DNA of 6,762 nt from DASVSE01 sp036399715 (lineage in GTDB: Bacteria; Bacteroidota; Rhodothermia; Rhodothermales; Rubricoccaceae): contig DASWMO010000347.1 of the NCBI GenBank assembly GCA_036399715.1, forward strand, positions 1-6,762, written 5' to 3'. Both the position numbers and the translations under genes were made by a program. Each line of letters opens with the position of its first letter. Position 1 is the stretch's first letter. Shown piece by piece: positions 1 to 6,762 of this stretch. The notes under the pieces were generated by a model that did not search any database, was not told where the DNA came from, and saw only the letters and a list, made by a program, of their open reading frames with translations.

Positions 1-156
1 GTTGTCGATCTGGTCGAACGAGATCGCGGTGCCGCCGGAGGCCTCGGCGAGGACCTTGGTGATGGCGGCGGTGAGGGTCGTCTTGCCGTGGTCGACGTGG
101 CCGATCGTGCCGACGTTGACGTGCGGCTTGTTGCGCTGGAATGTTTCCTTTGCCAT
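1..156 (-). CDS. tuf: Elongation factor Tu, N-terminal 52 residues (3' end outside window)
   Basis: EF-Tu is the cytoplasmic GTPase that carries aminoacyl-tRNA to the ribosomal A site. Only the first 52 codons are in the window; the reading frame is open to base 1. The peptide begins MAKETFQRNKPHVNVGTIGH and contains the G1/P-loop GHVDHGKT at residues 19-26, then the FDQIDN segment that leads into switch I of EF-Tu. The start is the ATG at 156-154; it gives the normal family N-terminus with no extension. No Shine-Dalgarno sequence precedes it; the bases just upstream read GACACGACTCCC. It follows fusA by 70 bp on the same strand, the usual last position of a str operon. The GTPase switch regions and domains 2 and 3 cannot be judged here. 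Identification is close to certain from the near-invariant N-terminus and the gene order. Confidence 0.97.
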   Translation of the reverse strand, partial: MAKETFQRNKPHVNVGTIGHVDHGKTTLTAAITKVLAEASGGTAISFDQIDN

Positions 157-197
157 GGGAGTCGTGTCGGACGTGTGGTTGGAAGAGAGTCGGGATT

Positions 198-218
198 GGG
201 AAGGCGCCGGCCCTTCCC
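198..218 (-). other. Hairpin in the fusA-tuf spacer
   Basis: A perfect 7-bp inverted repeat, GGGAAGG and CCTTCCC, encloses a 7-base GC loop starting 8 bases after the fusA stop codon. On the transcribed strand it is followed by AATCCCG, not by a U-tract, so it does not look like a normal intrinsic terminator. It may be an RNA-stabilising or processing element that lets tuf be expressed differently from fusA, but that role is inference. Confidence 0.45.
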
Positions 219-226
219 GTTCCCCT

Positions 227-2317
227 TTAGGCGGCCTGCTTGGCCGATGCCGAGATCTCCTCGGCGATCGACTTCGGCACCTCGGTGTAGTGGTCGAACT
301 GCATCGAGTAGATCGCGCGGCCCTGCGTGTTGGAGCGCAGGTCGGTCGAGTAGCCGAACATGGCCGAGAGCGGCACCATAGCGTCGATGACCTGCGCGTC
401 GCCGCGCTGGCCCATGCCGTCGATGCGGCCGCGGCGCGAGTTGAGGTCGCCGATGACGTCGCCCATGTACTCCTCGGGCGTGATGACCTCGACCTTCATG
501 ATGGGCTCCATGATGATCGGGTTCGCGCGGCGCGAGGCCTCGCGGAAGGCCATGCGGCCGGCGACCTCGAACGAGAGCTGGTCCGAGTCGACGTTGTGGT
601 ACTTGCCGTCGATGAGGCGCGCCTTGACGCCCTCGATCGGGTAGCCGGCGAGCGGCCCGCGGTCGAGCGCGCTCTTGATGCCCTTCTCGACGCTCGGGAT
701 GAACTCGCGCGGGATGGACCCGCCGACGATGCCGTTCTCGAACACGAAGCCCGTCCCGTCCTCCGTCGGCGAGAACTCGACCTCGACGTGCGCGAACTGG
801 CCGCGGCCGCCGGTCTGCTTCTTGTGCGTGTAGGTGTGCGTGACGCTGGACCGGATGGCCTCGCGGTAGCTCACCTGCGGCGTGCCGACGTTGGCCTCGA
901 CGTTGAACTCGCGCTTGAGGCGGTCCACGATGATCTCGAGGTGCAGCTCGCCCATGCCCGCGATGAGCGTCTGACCGGTCTCCTCGTCCGTGTTGACCTT
1001 GAACGTCGGGTCCTCCTCGGCGAGCTTCTGGAGCCCGATCGAGAGCTTGTCGATGTCGGCCTTGGTCTTGGGCTCGATCGCGATCTTGATGACGGGCTCC
1101 GGGAAGTCCATCGACTCGAGCACGACGGGCTGGTTGGGATCGCAGAGCGTGTCGCCCGTGCGCGTGTCCTTCAGCCCGACGATGGCGCAGATGTCGCCTG
1201 CACGGACGACGTCAACGTCCTCGCGCGAGTTGGCGTGCATGAACAGCAGCCGGCCTGCCCGCTCCTTCTTCTCGTTCGACGCATTCAGCATCGCGTCACC
1301 CTTGTTCAGGGTGCCCGAGTAGACGCGCGCGAACGTGATGCGGCCGACGTAGGGGTCGGTCGCGATCTTGAAGGCAATGGCTGAGAAGGGTTCGTTCGAG
1401 TCCGCCTTGCGGATCACCTCGTCGTCGGTGCGCGGCGCATGGCCGACCATCGGGGGGACGTCTGTCGGGGAGGGCAGGTAGTCGATGACGCCGTCGAGCA
1501 TGCGCTGGACGCCCTTGTTCTTGAACGCGGAGCCCAAGAAGACCGGCGTGATCGTCATCGCGATGGTCGCCGCGCGGACGACCTTCTTGATGTGGTCCGG
1601 GTCGATCTCCTGCCCTTCGAGGTACTGCATGAGCAGTTCGTCGTCGTGCTCGGCGACGGCCTCAAGCAGGTTGATCCGCCAGTGGCGGGCCTCCGTCTTG
1701 AGGTCGTCGGGGATCGGGATCTCATCCCACGTCGCGCCCTGCGTCGCGTCGTGCCACACGATGGCCTTGTTCTCGATGAGGTCGATGACCCCGCGGAACA
1801 GCTCACCATCGCCGATCGGAATCTGGACCGGGACGGCGTTGGCGCCGAGGCGGTCCTTCATCATCTGGACGGCCTTATAGAAGTCCGAGCCCGTGCGGTC
1901 CATCTTGTTGACGAACGCAATGCGCGGGACGTGATACTTGTCCATCTGGCGCCAGACCGTCTCGGACTGGGGCTCAACGCCGCCAACCGAGCAGAACAGG
2001 GCAACGGCCCCGTCCAGCACGCGGAGGCTCCGCTCGACCTCGACCGTGAAGTCGACGTGGCCGGGCGTGTCGATGATGTTGATGCGGTGGCCGGCCCACT
2101 CGGCCGTCGTCGCGGCGGAGGTGATCGTGATGCCACGCTCCTTCTCCTGCTCCATCCAGTCCATCGTCGCGCCGCCCTCATGGACTTCGCCGATGCGGTG
2201 GGTTTTGCCCGTGTAGTAAAGGATGCGCTCAGTCGTCGTCGTCTTCCCGGCGTCGATGTGCGCCGAGATGCCGATGTTGCGCGTCTTGTCGAGCGGGAAC
2301 GTTTTTCCGGTGCTCAT
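227..2317 (-). CDS. fusA: Elongation factor G (EF-G)
   Basis: EF-G is the ribosomal translocase GTPase; it moves mRNA and tRNAs after peptide transfer and also acts in ribosome recycling. The protein is 696 residues, the normal length. Visible GTPase motifs are G1 AHIDAGKT (19-26), G2 around RGITITSAATT (61-71), G3 DTPGHVDF (83-90), G4 NKMD (137-140) and G5 SAFKNKG (263-269). Domains II to V follow, including the domain IV entry YTHKKQTGGRGQF, the tip segment KYHNVDSDQLSFEV, and the domain V segment MFGYSTDLRSNTQGR. The sequence looks canonical, with no break or missing motif, and fits the main EF-G rather than a tetracycline-protection paralogue because of its str-operon position. The start is the ATG at 2317-2315, preceded by CACACCCCACTGCC with no Shine-Dalgarno. 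The stop is TAA. It lies 75 bp after rpsG and 70 bp before tuf, most likely in one transcript. Confidence 0.98.
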   Translation of the reverse strand: MSTGKTFPLDKTRNIGISAHIDAGKTTTTERILYYTGKTHRIGEVHEGGATMDWMEQEKERGITITSAATTAEWAGHRINIIDTPGHVDFTVEVERSLRVLDGAVALFCSVGGVEPQSETVWRQMDKYHVPRIAFVNKMDRTGSDFYKAVQMMKDRLGANAVPVQIPIGDGELFRGVIDLIENKAIVWHDATQGATWDEIPIPDDLKTEARHWRINLLEAVAEHDDELLMQYLEGQEIDPDHIKKVVRAATIAMTITPVFLGSAFKNKGVQRMLDGVIDYLPSPTDVPPMVGHAPRTDDEVIRKADSNEPFSAIAFKIATDPYVGRITFARVYSGTLNKGDAMLNASNEKKERAGRLLFMHANSREDVDVVRAGDICAIVGLKDTRTGDTLCDPNQPVVLESMDFPEPVIKIAIEPKTKADIDKLSIGLQKLAEEDPTFKVNTDEETGQTLIAGMGELHLEIIVDRLKREFNVEANVGTPQVSYREAIRSSVTHTYTHKKQTGGRGQFAHVEVEFSPTEDGTGFVFENGIVGGSIPREFIPSVEKGIKSALDRGPLAGYPIEGVKARLIDGKYHNVDSDQLSFEVAGRMAFREASRRANPIIMEPIMKVEVITPEEYMGDVIGDLNSRRGRIDGMGQRGDAQVIDAMVPLSAMFGYSTDLRSNTQGRAIYSMQFDHYTEVPKSIAEEISASAKQAA

Positions 2318-2328
2318 GGCAGTGGGGT

Positions 2329-2363
2329 GTGCGGCGAGGCCGCGTAGTGCGGCCGGGGCCGCG
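2329..2363 (-). repeat. Two tandem GC-rich palindromic units upstream of fusA
   Basis: Two near-copies lie side by side. On the plus strand they read GTGCGGCGAGGCCGCG (2329-2344) and GTGCGGCCGGGGCCGCG (2347-2363), separated by the two bases TA. Each folds on itself: GCGGC, a 3-base loop, GCCGC in the first; GCGGC, a 4-base loop, GCCGC in the second. They fill the 3' half of the rpsG-fusA spacer and end 11 bases before the fusA ATG. In RNA they would be two stacked small hairpins just ahead of the initiation region. A translational or stability role is possible but not shown. Confidence 0.5.
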
Positions 2364-2392
2364 GTGCTCTAGTCTGATGCCAGAACGGCCGA

Positions 2393-2860
2393 CTAGAAGC
2401 GGAAGTGCGAGAAGGCTTTGTTCGCCTCAGCCATGCGGTGCGTGTCGTCCTTCTTCTTGACCGCGCCGCCCTCGCCGCGGCTGGCCGCGAGCAGCTCCGC
2501 CGCGAGGCGGTTGGCCATGGACTTGTCGCCGCGCTGACGCGCGTACTGGAGAAGCCACCGGAACGCGAGGCTGGTGCGGCGCTCGGGGCGGACCTCGATC
2601 GGCACCTGGTACGTCGCGCCGCCGACGCGGCGGGACTTGACCTCGGCGAGCGGCGCCGCGTTGTCGAGCGCCTTGCGGAACACGTCGACGCCGGGCTCGC
2701 CCGTGCGCTCCTCGATAAGGTCGAAGGCGCCGTAGACGAGCGTCTGGGCGGTGGACTTCTTGCCGTCGCGCATGACGGCGGCGATGAACTTGGCGACGGT
2801 GACGTCGGCGTAGATCGGGTCCGGGACCGCGATCCGCTTTTCGGCTTGCTTCCTACGCAT
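2393..2860 (-). CDS. rpsG: 30S ribosomal protein S7
   Basis: S7 is a primary 16S rRNA-binding protein that nucleates assembly of the 30S head and lies near the E site and mRNA exit. The protein is 155 residues, the standard length, beginning MRRKQAEKRIAVPDPIYADV. Diagnostic blocks are the AKFI..VMRDGKKSTA segment near residues 24-40, VKSRRVGGATYQVPIEVRP in the middle (beta-hairpin region), RGDKSMANRLAAEL, and the C-terminal KKKDDTHRMAEANKAFSHFRF. The ATG at 2860-2858 gives the expected N-terminus. The upstream bases GACACGACTCTCCG contain no Shine-Dalgarno. The stop is TAG. It lies 95 bp after rpsL and 75 bp before fusA, the universal rpsL-rpsG-fusA order. In E. coli, S7 represses its own operon by binding the rpsL-rpsG spacer; whether that holds here is discussed as a finding. 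Confidence 0.98.
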   Translation of the reverse strand: MRRKQAEKRIAVPDPIYADVTVAKFIAAVMRDGKKSTAQTLVYGAFDLIEERTGEPGVDVFRKALDNAAPLAEVKSRRVGGATYQVPIEVRPERRTSLAFRWLLQYARQRGDKSMANRLAAELLAASRGEGGAVKKKDDTHRMAEANKAFSHFRF

Positions 2861-2877
2861 CGGAGAGTCGTGTCAGG

Positions 2878-2895
2878 GGCCCGCAGGGGCGGGCC
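2878..2895 (-). other. Hairpin just upstream of rpsG
   Basis: A perfect 7-bp inverted repeat, GGCCCGC and GCGGGCC on the transcribed strand, closes a CCCT loop and ends 17 bases before the rpsG start codon. It is the second of two hairpins in the rpsL-rpsG spacer. There is no U-tract, so it is not a terminator. It is a candidate translational control structure for rpsG, by analogy with the S7-regulated spacer of E. coli; the analogy is inference. Confidence 0.45.
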
Positions 2896-2930
2896 GGGAA
2901 CGGGCGGGGCTCGAAGCCAGAGAGTGCAGC

Positions 2931-2947
2931 GCCGGATCGGGTCCGGC
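2931..2947 (-). other. Hairpin just downstream of rpsL
   Basis: A perfect 6-bp inverted repeat, GCCGGA and TCCGGC, closes a 5-base loop (CCCGA on the transcribed strand), starting 8 bases after the rpsL stop codon. No U-tract follows. Together with the hairpin at 2878-2895 it gives the 95-bp spacer two separate stems. Confidence 0.4.
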
Positions 2948-2955
2948 CGGCGGCT

Positions 2956-3342
2956 CTACTTGGCGGCCGACTTCTTGGGCCGCTTGGCCCCGTACTTCGA
3001 GCGGCTCTTCTTACGGTCGGCAACGCCGGCCGTGTCGAGCGCGCCGCGGACGATGTGGTACTTCACGCCCGGGAGGTCCTTGGCACCGCCGCCGCGCACG
3101 AGCACGATGGAGTGCTCCTGGAGGTTGTGGCCCTCGCCCGGGATGTAGGCGATGATCTCGTAGCCGTTCGTGAGGCGCACCTTGGCGACCTTGCGGAGGG
3201 CCGAGTTCGGCTTCTTCGGCGTTGTCGTGTAAACGCGCGTGCAGACGCCGCGGCGCTGCGGGTTGCCCTGAAGCGCGATCGACTTCGACGTGTAGCGCTT
3301 CGGCGTCCGGCCTTTGCGGACGAGCTGGTTGATCGTTGGCAC
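2956..3342 (-). CDS. rpsL: 30S ribosomal protein S12
   Basis: S12 sits at the decoding centre of the 30S subunit and controls accuracy; it is the classical streptomycin-resistance locus. The product is 128 residues beginning (M)PTINQLVRKGRTPKRY. The block RGVCTRVYTTTPKKPNSALR contains Lys43, KVRLTNGYE and PGEGHNLQEHS follow, then KDLPGV (88-93) with Lys88 and Asp89 (the residue that RimO methylthiolates in E. coli), and a basic tail DRKKSRSKYGAKRPKKSAAK. The start is a GTG at 3342-3340. The frame stays open upstream to about 3462, but those 40 residues bear no S12 similarity and no S12 has such an extension. Stop is TAG. Odd point: residues 86-87 are Gly-Ala where most S12 proteins have Arg-Val. 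No Shine-Dalgarno is visible. It is the first gene of the str operon, 207 bp from ftsH. Confidence 0.97.
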   Translation of the reverse strand: MPTINQLVRKGRTPKRYTSKSIALQGNPQRRGVCTRVYTTTPKKPNSALRKVAKVRLTNGYEIIAYIPGEGHNLQEHSIVLVRGGGAKDLPGVKYHIVRGALDTAGVADRKKSRSKYGAKRPKKSAAK

Positions 3343-3415
3343 TGGGAGAGCGGTCGACTGGTGACTCGGGGTGCGGTCGGGGCGCCTGGGCGCCTCGCCG
3401 CGGGCGGTGCAGCAC

Positions 3416-3423
3416 GAAAGGTA
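3416..3423 (-). promoter_or_regulatory. rpsL: Possible -7 promoter element ahead of rpsL
   Basis: On the transcribed strand this reads TACCTTTC, one mismatch from the Bacteroidota -7 consensus TAnnTTTG. It lies downstream of the putative ftsH terminator and about 75 bases before the rpsL GTG, a sensible place for the str-operon promoter. No TTTG-type -33 box is found at the usual distance; the nearest TTTG is 38 bases upstream, too far. A small hairpin (GGCGC, loop CCAG, GCGCC; 3381-3394) would lie in the resulting leader. Eight-base matches arise by chance, so this is a weak call. Confidence 0.25.
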
Positions 3424-3466
3424 GGCCGTGCCCTCCCCGGGCCGCCACGAGCGGGCCTTCACAAAG

Positions 3467-3499
3467 CGCCCCCGGCACCACGTTTGGGCGCCGGGGGCG
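3467..3499 (-). terminator. Probable intrinsic terminator after ftsH
   Basis: Reading with the genes, CGCCCCCGGCGCC, a 7-base loop CAAACGT, then GGTGCCGGGGGCG form a 13-bp stem with a single G-U pair. It starts 51 bases after the ftsH stop codon and is followed by CTTTGTG, a short and imperfect U-run. It is the strongest hairpin in the window. Its place between ftsH and rpsL suggests it ends the ftsH transcript and separates it from the str operon. The weak U-tract leaves open that read-through is substantial. Confidence 0.55.
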
Positions 3500-3549
3500 A
3501 AGAAGCTTGAACGAACCCGGTCTTCTGATACAGATCAACCGACTCCCGC

Positions 3550-5625
<2,076 letters not shown>

Positions 5626-5667
5626 TAGGGCGAGAAGGGGCCGCCGGAGCGCGCGACCCACGAGAGG

Positions 5668-5690
5668 CACGCGGCACGACGGGCCGTGTG
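5668..5690 (-). other. Hairpin upstream of ftsH
   Basis: CACACGGC and GCCGCGTG on the transcribed strand pair over 8 bp (one G-U) around a 7-base loop, ending 42 bases before the preferred ftsH ATG. The stem covers the alternative GTG start at 5670, which would make that start poorly accessible if this is transcribed. A second, weaker 5-bp stem (GGCCG, loop GGTA, CGGCC) lies at 5709-5722. No U-tract follows either. Function unknown. Confidence 0.4.
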
Positions 5691-5734
5691 CTCAGAATCT
5701 GGTGAGCGGGCCGTACCCGGCCTGTCGGTGGGGG

Positions 5735-5821
5735 TTCCGGCAGAACGCCGGGGCGCACTCGGGGGAGGTACGGCAGAACGTCGGAGTGCACTCAGTGGTG
5801 TGCCGGCAAAACGCCGGGCTA
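5735..5821. repeat. 33-bp tandem repeat with palindromic core, about 2.6 copies
   Basis: Three units follow at an exact 33-base period: 5735-5767, 5768-5800 and a shortened 5801-5821 that ends on the stop codon of the upstream SPOR-like gene. The shared core is CCGGCAGAACGCCGG (unit 1), with CGGCAGAACGTCGG in unit 2 and CCGGCAAAACGCCGG in unit 3. Units 1 and 3 form a perfect 5-bp stem with a 5-base loop; unit 2 is degenerate. The second half of the unit carries a GCACTC block, and in unit 2 it sits in the perfect 10-bp palindrome GAGTGCACTC (5784-5793). Because 33 is a multiple of three, the repeat is open in several frames, but no frame has convincing gene features. Lack of unique spacers rules against CRISPR. 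It may be an intergenic repeat family of this lineage. Confidence 0.7.
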
Positions 5822-6762
5822 CAGCCGGTCCGGAGTGTCCGTCCGGGGAGCCGGTGGCGCGGCCGGGGAGGCGCCTGCTGGCACCGCGTCCTCCAGAGCA
5901 GACGACGCCGGTGGGAGCGTGGCACCCGGCACCGGCTTGCCCGACCCGGGGATCGCCTCGGTCGCGGCGACGACCGACAGCCCGGCGACGCCCGAGACGA
6001 TGACGGCCTCGGCGAGTCCGGGAGGAGCCGTCTCGAGCGCTTCCTCGGCGATAGACACGTCGGCAAAATGGCCGAAGAGGAGGAAGAACTCAGCGCCGTC
6101 GGTGGCGATGGCGAAACGGACCCGGGCGATGGGCAGCGTCCCGAGGCGCGCCCGTGCCTCACCCTCGGTCGCGAACGGACCGGCCCGCAGCGTGACACCG
6201 CCGAGCGCGAGGTTGAGGGGGGCCCGCCCGTCGAGCCCGCCGTATGCCGACGCCGGGAGAGCCGGCGGGACATCGGTCGGCGGAGTGTCGGTCGCCGCGA
6301 CCTCGTCGGGTGCCGTCTCTCCGGGGGGCGGAGCAGGGATGGGAAGCGTCGCCGCGACGGCTCGCGCGCGGGCGGAGACCGGCGACTCCGGATAGCGGTT
6401 GGCAAGCCCCGTGAGGTACTCCCGAAGCGTCACGTCCGCCACAGCACCGCCGATCTCGGCCGAGGCGGAATCGGCCGAGGCCGAATCCGGTGGCACCACA
6501 TCGCCAGCTGGGGCGCCGGTCTCGGCGGTGTCGTCCACGAACGAGCCGACTGGAGCGGGAATGCCCACCGGCACGGGCACGCCGGCAGGCGGCGGGGCGC
6601 CGACCGGACCGGGGTCGCCGGCAGGTGCCGGGGAGCCTGCGGGTGCGGGCGCACCGATCGGAACCGGAACGCCGGCCCGGAGCGGTTGCGACCGCTGGGA
6701 CAGCGGCGTCACCTCGTCATCGGTGACGGCGGGTGCGGCCGGCGCTGCGACGCCGATGAGGG
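5819..6762 (-). CDS. Probable exported SPOR-like domain protein (5' end outside window)
   Basis: The visible part is 313 codons, open to the window edge, with stop TAG at 5821-5819. The first visible residues, LIGVAAPAAPAVTDDE, look like the end of a signal peptide with an Ala-x-Ala cleavage site, so the start is probably only a short way outside. In order: seven Gly/Pro hexapeptides (residues about 29-70), an SASAD-rich linker, a helix with LREYLTGLANRYPESPVSARA that resembles the end of a TPR, a Pro-rich linker, then about 70 residues (188-257) with the SPOR pattern: VTLRAGPFATEGEARARL, a central strand, EFFLLFGHFADVSIAEEAL. The last 55 residues are low-complexity Pro/Ala. SPOR domains bind peptidoglycan glycan strands lacking stem peptides, often at septa. 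The match here is by pattern only and divergent. No tie to ftsH beyond adjacency is seen. Codon use matches the neighbours. Confidence 0.6.
   Translation of the reverse strand, partial: LIGVAAPAAPAVTDDEVTPLSQRSQPLRAGVPVPIGAPAPAGSPAPAGDPGPVGAPPPAGVPVPVGIPAPVGSFVDDTAETGAPAGDVVPPDSASADSASAEIGGAVADVTLREYLTGLANRYPESPVSARARAVAATLPIPAPPPGETAPDEVAATDTPPTDVPPALPASAYGGLDGRAPLNLALGGVTLRAGPFATEGEARARLGTLPIARVRFAIATDGAEFFLLFGHFADVSIAEEALETAPPGLAEAVIVSGVAGLSVVAATEAIPGSGKPVPGATLPPASSALEDAVPAGASPAAPPAPRTDTPDRL
6456..6485. repeat. 15-bp direct repeat, two copies, inside the SPOR-like gene
   Basis: TCGGCCGAGGCGGAA is followed directly by TCGGCCGAGGCCGAA, differing at one base. Each copy contains the palindrome TCGGCCGA. 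On the coding strand it encodes a duplicated DSASA linker segment. It is most simply a small slippage duplication in a disordered linker. Confidence 0.7.
6551..6676 (-). repeat. Seven tandem 18-bp units coding Gly-x-Pro-x-Pro hexapeptides
   Basis: The coding strand holds seven consecutive 18-base units whose products are AGVPVP, IGAPAP, AGSPAP, AGDPGP, VGAPPP, AGVPVP and VGIPAP, consensus (A/V/I)-G-x-P-x-P. The protein repeat is strict while the DNA has drifted at many codon positions, so the array is old rather than a fresh expansion and appears to be kept at protein level. Such a segment would be an extended, Pro-rich spacer between the export signal and the folded part. It lacks the Gly-x-y triplet of collagen. 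Confidence 0.8.

Noticed and set aside
2..3148. Long plus-strand open frames opposite tuf/fusA, fusA and rpsG
   Set aside because: All are antisense to certain ribosomal-operon genes, with no family motifs; they follow from high GC and few stop codons.
3343..3462. N-terminal extension of rpsL by 40 residues
   Set aside because: The added residues do not resemble S12, overlap the putative promoter area and terminator edge, and S12 universally begins at the PTINQL-type N-terminus given by the GTG at 3342.
5626..5670. GTG start for ftsH 15 codons upstream
   Set aside because: The added residues (MPLVGRALRRPLLAL) are not typical of FtsH, the GTG lies within a hairpin, and the ATG at 5625 gives the usual short polar N-terminus before TM helix 1.
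5735..5821. Short CRISPR array
   Set aside because: The units are contiguous and similar over most of their length, with no unique spacers and no cas genes nearby.
5692..6405. A 237-codon minus-strand frame ending in Cys-containing 11-residue repeats (PAFCR..TEC type)
   Set aside because: Most of it overlaps the SPOR-like gene in another frame and is Arg/Ser/Pro shadow sequence. The Cys repeats come from the 33-bp tandem repeat, which is open in several frames.

Overview
The window is GC-rich bacterial chromosome with every supported gene on the minus strand, so it reads right to left. It holds the start of a classical str operon (rpsL, rpsG, fusA, tuf), preceded by ftsH and by the 3' part of a gene for a probable exported SPOR-like protein. 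The FtsH type, the lack of any recognisable Shine-Dalgarno sequence at the five visible starts, and the high GC suggest a high-GC relative of Bacteroidota, such as Rhodothermota (Rubricoccaceae or Salinibacter-like). That placement is inference from family resemblance, not a database result.

Layout in the direction of transcription. (1) 6762 to 5819: C-terminal 313 codons of a Pro/Ala-rich secreted protein with seven hexapeptide repeats, a short TPR-like helix and a SPOR-like domain; its start lies outside the window. (2) 5818 to 5626: a 193-bp spacer with about 2.6 copies of a 33-bp tandem repeat built on a small palindrome, plus two GC hairpins. (3) 5625 to 3550: ftsH, complete. (4) 3549 to 3343: a 207-bp spacer with a strong hairpin (likely ftsH terminator), then a possible Bacteroidota-type -7 element and the rpsL leader. 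(5) 3342 to 2956 rpsL, 2860 to 2393 rpsG, 2317 to 227 fusA, and 156 to 1 the first 52 codons of tuf. The spacers inside the operon are 95, 75 and 70 bp, and each contains GC-rich inverted repeats.

The str operon supplies translation: S12 and S7 of the 30S decoding and head regions, and the GTPases EF-G and EF-Tu. FtsH is the membrane-anchored AAA+ protease for membrane-protein quality control. Nothing links it functionally to the str genes beyond adjacency, and the hairpin suggests separate transcripts.

No defence system, mobile element or novel enzyme is visible. The points most worth checking are small: the 33-bp palindromic tandem repeat, a 10-base sequence shared just upstream of tuf and rpsG, paired hairpins in the str-operon spacers (one where S7 autoregulation is known in E. 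coli), a Gly-Ala replacement of the usual Arg-Val beside Lys88 of S12, and the hexapeptide-repeat SPOR-like protein.
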